In this document: positions 31,409 through 32,060 of the stretch, piece by piece
How the letters are laid out: each line of letters opens with the position of its first letter
How positions within the stretch are numbered: the first letter of the stretch is position 1
Source: Theodoxus fluviatilis
Taxonomy: Eukaryota; Mollusca; Gastropoda; Cycloneritida; Neritidae
Length of the DNA stretch: 32,060 nucleotides
Direction: 5' to 3'
Assembly: GCA_034096865.1 (NCBI GenBank)
Contig: JAWQFJ010016816.1
Location: 1-32,060, forward strand
Made by a program: the position numbers and the translations under genes
The notes under the pieces: model-generated
What the model was told of the DNA's origin: nothing
Databases searched by the model: none
What the model saw: only the letters and a program-made list of their open reading frames with translations

Positions 31409-31965
31409 CAGCCTTCACAGAGCTTTGGTCTAGGTTTATCTGAAAAACTTTATCGAAGTGATTTTTCCTAATCTTTATATCAATATCCACAAAGGGAGTT
31501 GGCTTACAAGTTGCCTTTTTAACAAGAGACCAATATGTGTGTGAATCAGTTATACTCTCCGTGAGAGCCATCCTGGAAGCTCTGAAATGATCTCTCTTCT
31601 TCGCTCGGATTGTATTTTTGTACCAGTTTCTAGCTTGGGAATACTTTTCTTTGTTTATTGGAGTCTTGGACTTTCTGTAGGCCCCTAGAGCCTTTCTAGC
31701 TGCCAGTTTTGAGTTCTGGCATTCTAAATCGTACCAGACTGATTTCTTCTCAGGTAAGGAAGAAGTATTGATGAGGACGTCTTTCCTCATGCATTCGGCA
31801 CAGGCTAGAATGGCAGAACTGAATAGACTAAGGGATGCTTCTACTGAGGAGTCTATTTCTTTAGTTGCGAGTTCTAGTTGTCGTTCAAAGGTTGGCCTTT
31901 GAGTATTTCGGTAGAATTCATCAGCTTTACGTTCATCCCATTTTACTTTGGAGATGAATTTTTTT
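31395..31965 (-). pseudogene. LINE linker domain between endonuclease and RT
   Basis: Open from just after the 8-T run (KFISKVKWDERKADEFYRNT) through the segment WYDLECQNSKLAARKALGAY and YSQARNWYKNTIRAKKRDHF to a stop at 31395. The W-(Y/F)-D-xE-C and YKxxxRxKK patterns are typical of the region between endonuclease and RT in many LINEs. A frameshift near 31400 moves the reading into the RT frame (PHNCHEAVSNDVIDKPITAG). Confidence 0.8.
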
Positions 31966-31966
31966 T

Positions 31967-32058
31967 CTATGAATTATATTGTGTGATTTAACTGACTTTG
32001 ACCCAATTATAATTTCCAGAGGCATGTGATTACTTTCTACCCTGCCTGTAACAACCAT
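31967..32058 (-). pseudogene. APE endonuclease C-terminal end, partial at window edge
   Basis: The frame reads VVTGRVESNHMPLEIIIGSK. This corresponds to the final SDHxP motif of LINE apurinic-like endonucleases, but the catalytic Asp is Asn (SNHMP). The rest of the domain lies outside the window. The substitution would be expected to impair target nicking. Confidence 0.6.
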
Positions 32059-32060
32059 AT

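Larger units (their letters stand above)
29291..32060 (-). mobile_element. LINE, from the end of the endonuclease domain to the 3' end; runs off the window
   Basis: Read on the minus strand in order: the end of an APE-type endonuclease (about 32058-31967), a linker domain (about 31965-31395), reverse transcriptase and thumb (about 31400-29870), a C-terminal domain (29901-29392), and a 3' UTR of about 100 bp to the polypyrimidine block. Three frameshifts are present; two fall exactly on 8-base T or A runs (31959-31966 and 29873-29880). The same family is present at 23475-26224 on the plus strand. The clade is not assigned; the style is like CR1/L2/RTE-related LINEs of molluscs. Confidence 0.9.

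Overview
This window is eukaryotic nuclear DNA, most likely from a mollusc and probably a marine gastropod. Evidence for this: a spliced TRIM-type E3 ubiquitin ligase gene with GT-AG introns, several degraded non-LTR retrotransposons (LINEs), MITE-like elements, and a very high load of AG/TC and GT/CA microsatellites and minisatellites. There are no operons and no bacterial gene structure. The taxonomic call is inferred from element style and gene architecture, not from a database match.

Layout. 1-840: unassigned sequence with a short 42-bp tandem repeat. 931-3490: three AG tracts separating an ORF1-only retroelement (minus strand, about 1153-2416) from an unrecognised segment that ends in a LINE-like 3' terminus (2526-3368). 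4028-6258: a 42-copy, 53-bp minisatellite. 6366-7012: purine-rich and CA repeats. 8299-10066: two retroelement pieces (minus strand), each bounded by AG tracts; one carries the C-terminal half of a reverse-transcriptase ORF. 10530-10750: a MITE with near-perfect terminal inverted repeats. 12646-13075: a 17-copy, 25-bp minisatellite. 13425-20830: the one convincing host gene, a TRIM/RBCC protein with a SPRY-type C-terminus on the minus strand. Its RING/B-box exon is 19852-20463 and its SPRY-like last exon is 14669-15162. 20600-21330: a candidate promoter region with ETS, CRE and E-box motifs and possible plus-strand first exons. 23034-26475: a nested transposon stack between two TC tracts. 26960-28520: microsatellites and a second ORF1-only retroelement. 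28640-29290: a 650-bp polypyrimidine block. 29392-32060: a LINE on the minus strand, nearly full length from the end of its endonuclease domain onward.

The most striking pattern is that most retroelement fragments sit between (TC)n tracts on both sides, always TC on the element's sense strand. Their 3' ends share a small GGCC...GGCC hairpin, an AATAAA-like motif and a short TTCG or CAAT repeat running directly into (TC)n. This holds for RT-encoding pieces and for two elements that encode only an ORF1-like protein. It suggests a family of microsatellite-targeted LINEs with ORF1-only non-autonomous relatives, possibly mobilised through a shared 3' end.

The genes do not form a pathway. The TRIM gene is the host cargo, and everything else is repeats and mobile-element debris. 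Many long open frames in the region (poly-Ser/Leu, poly-Arg/Glu, poly-Cys/Val, poly-His/Thr) are simply translated microsatellites and are not annotated as genes.
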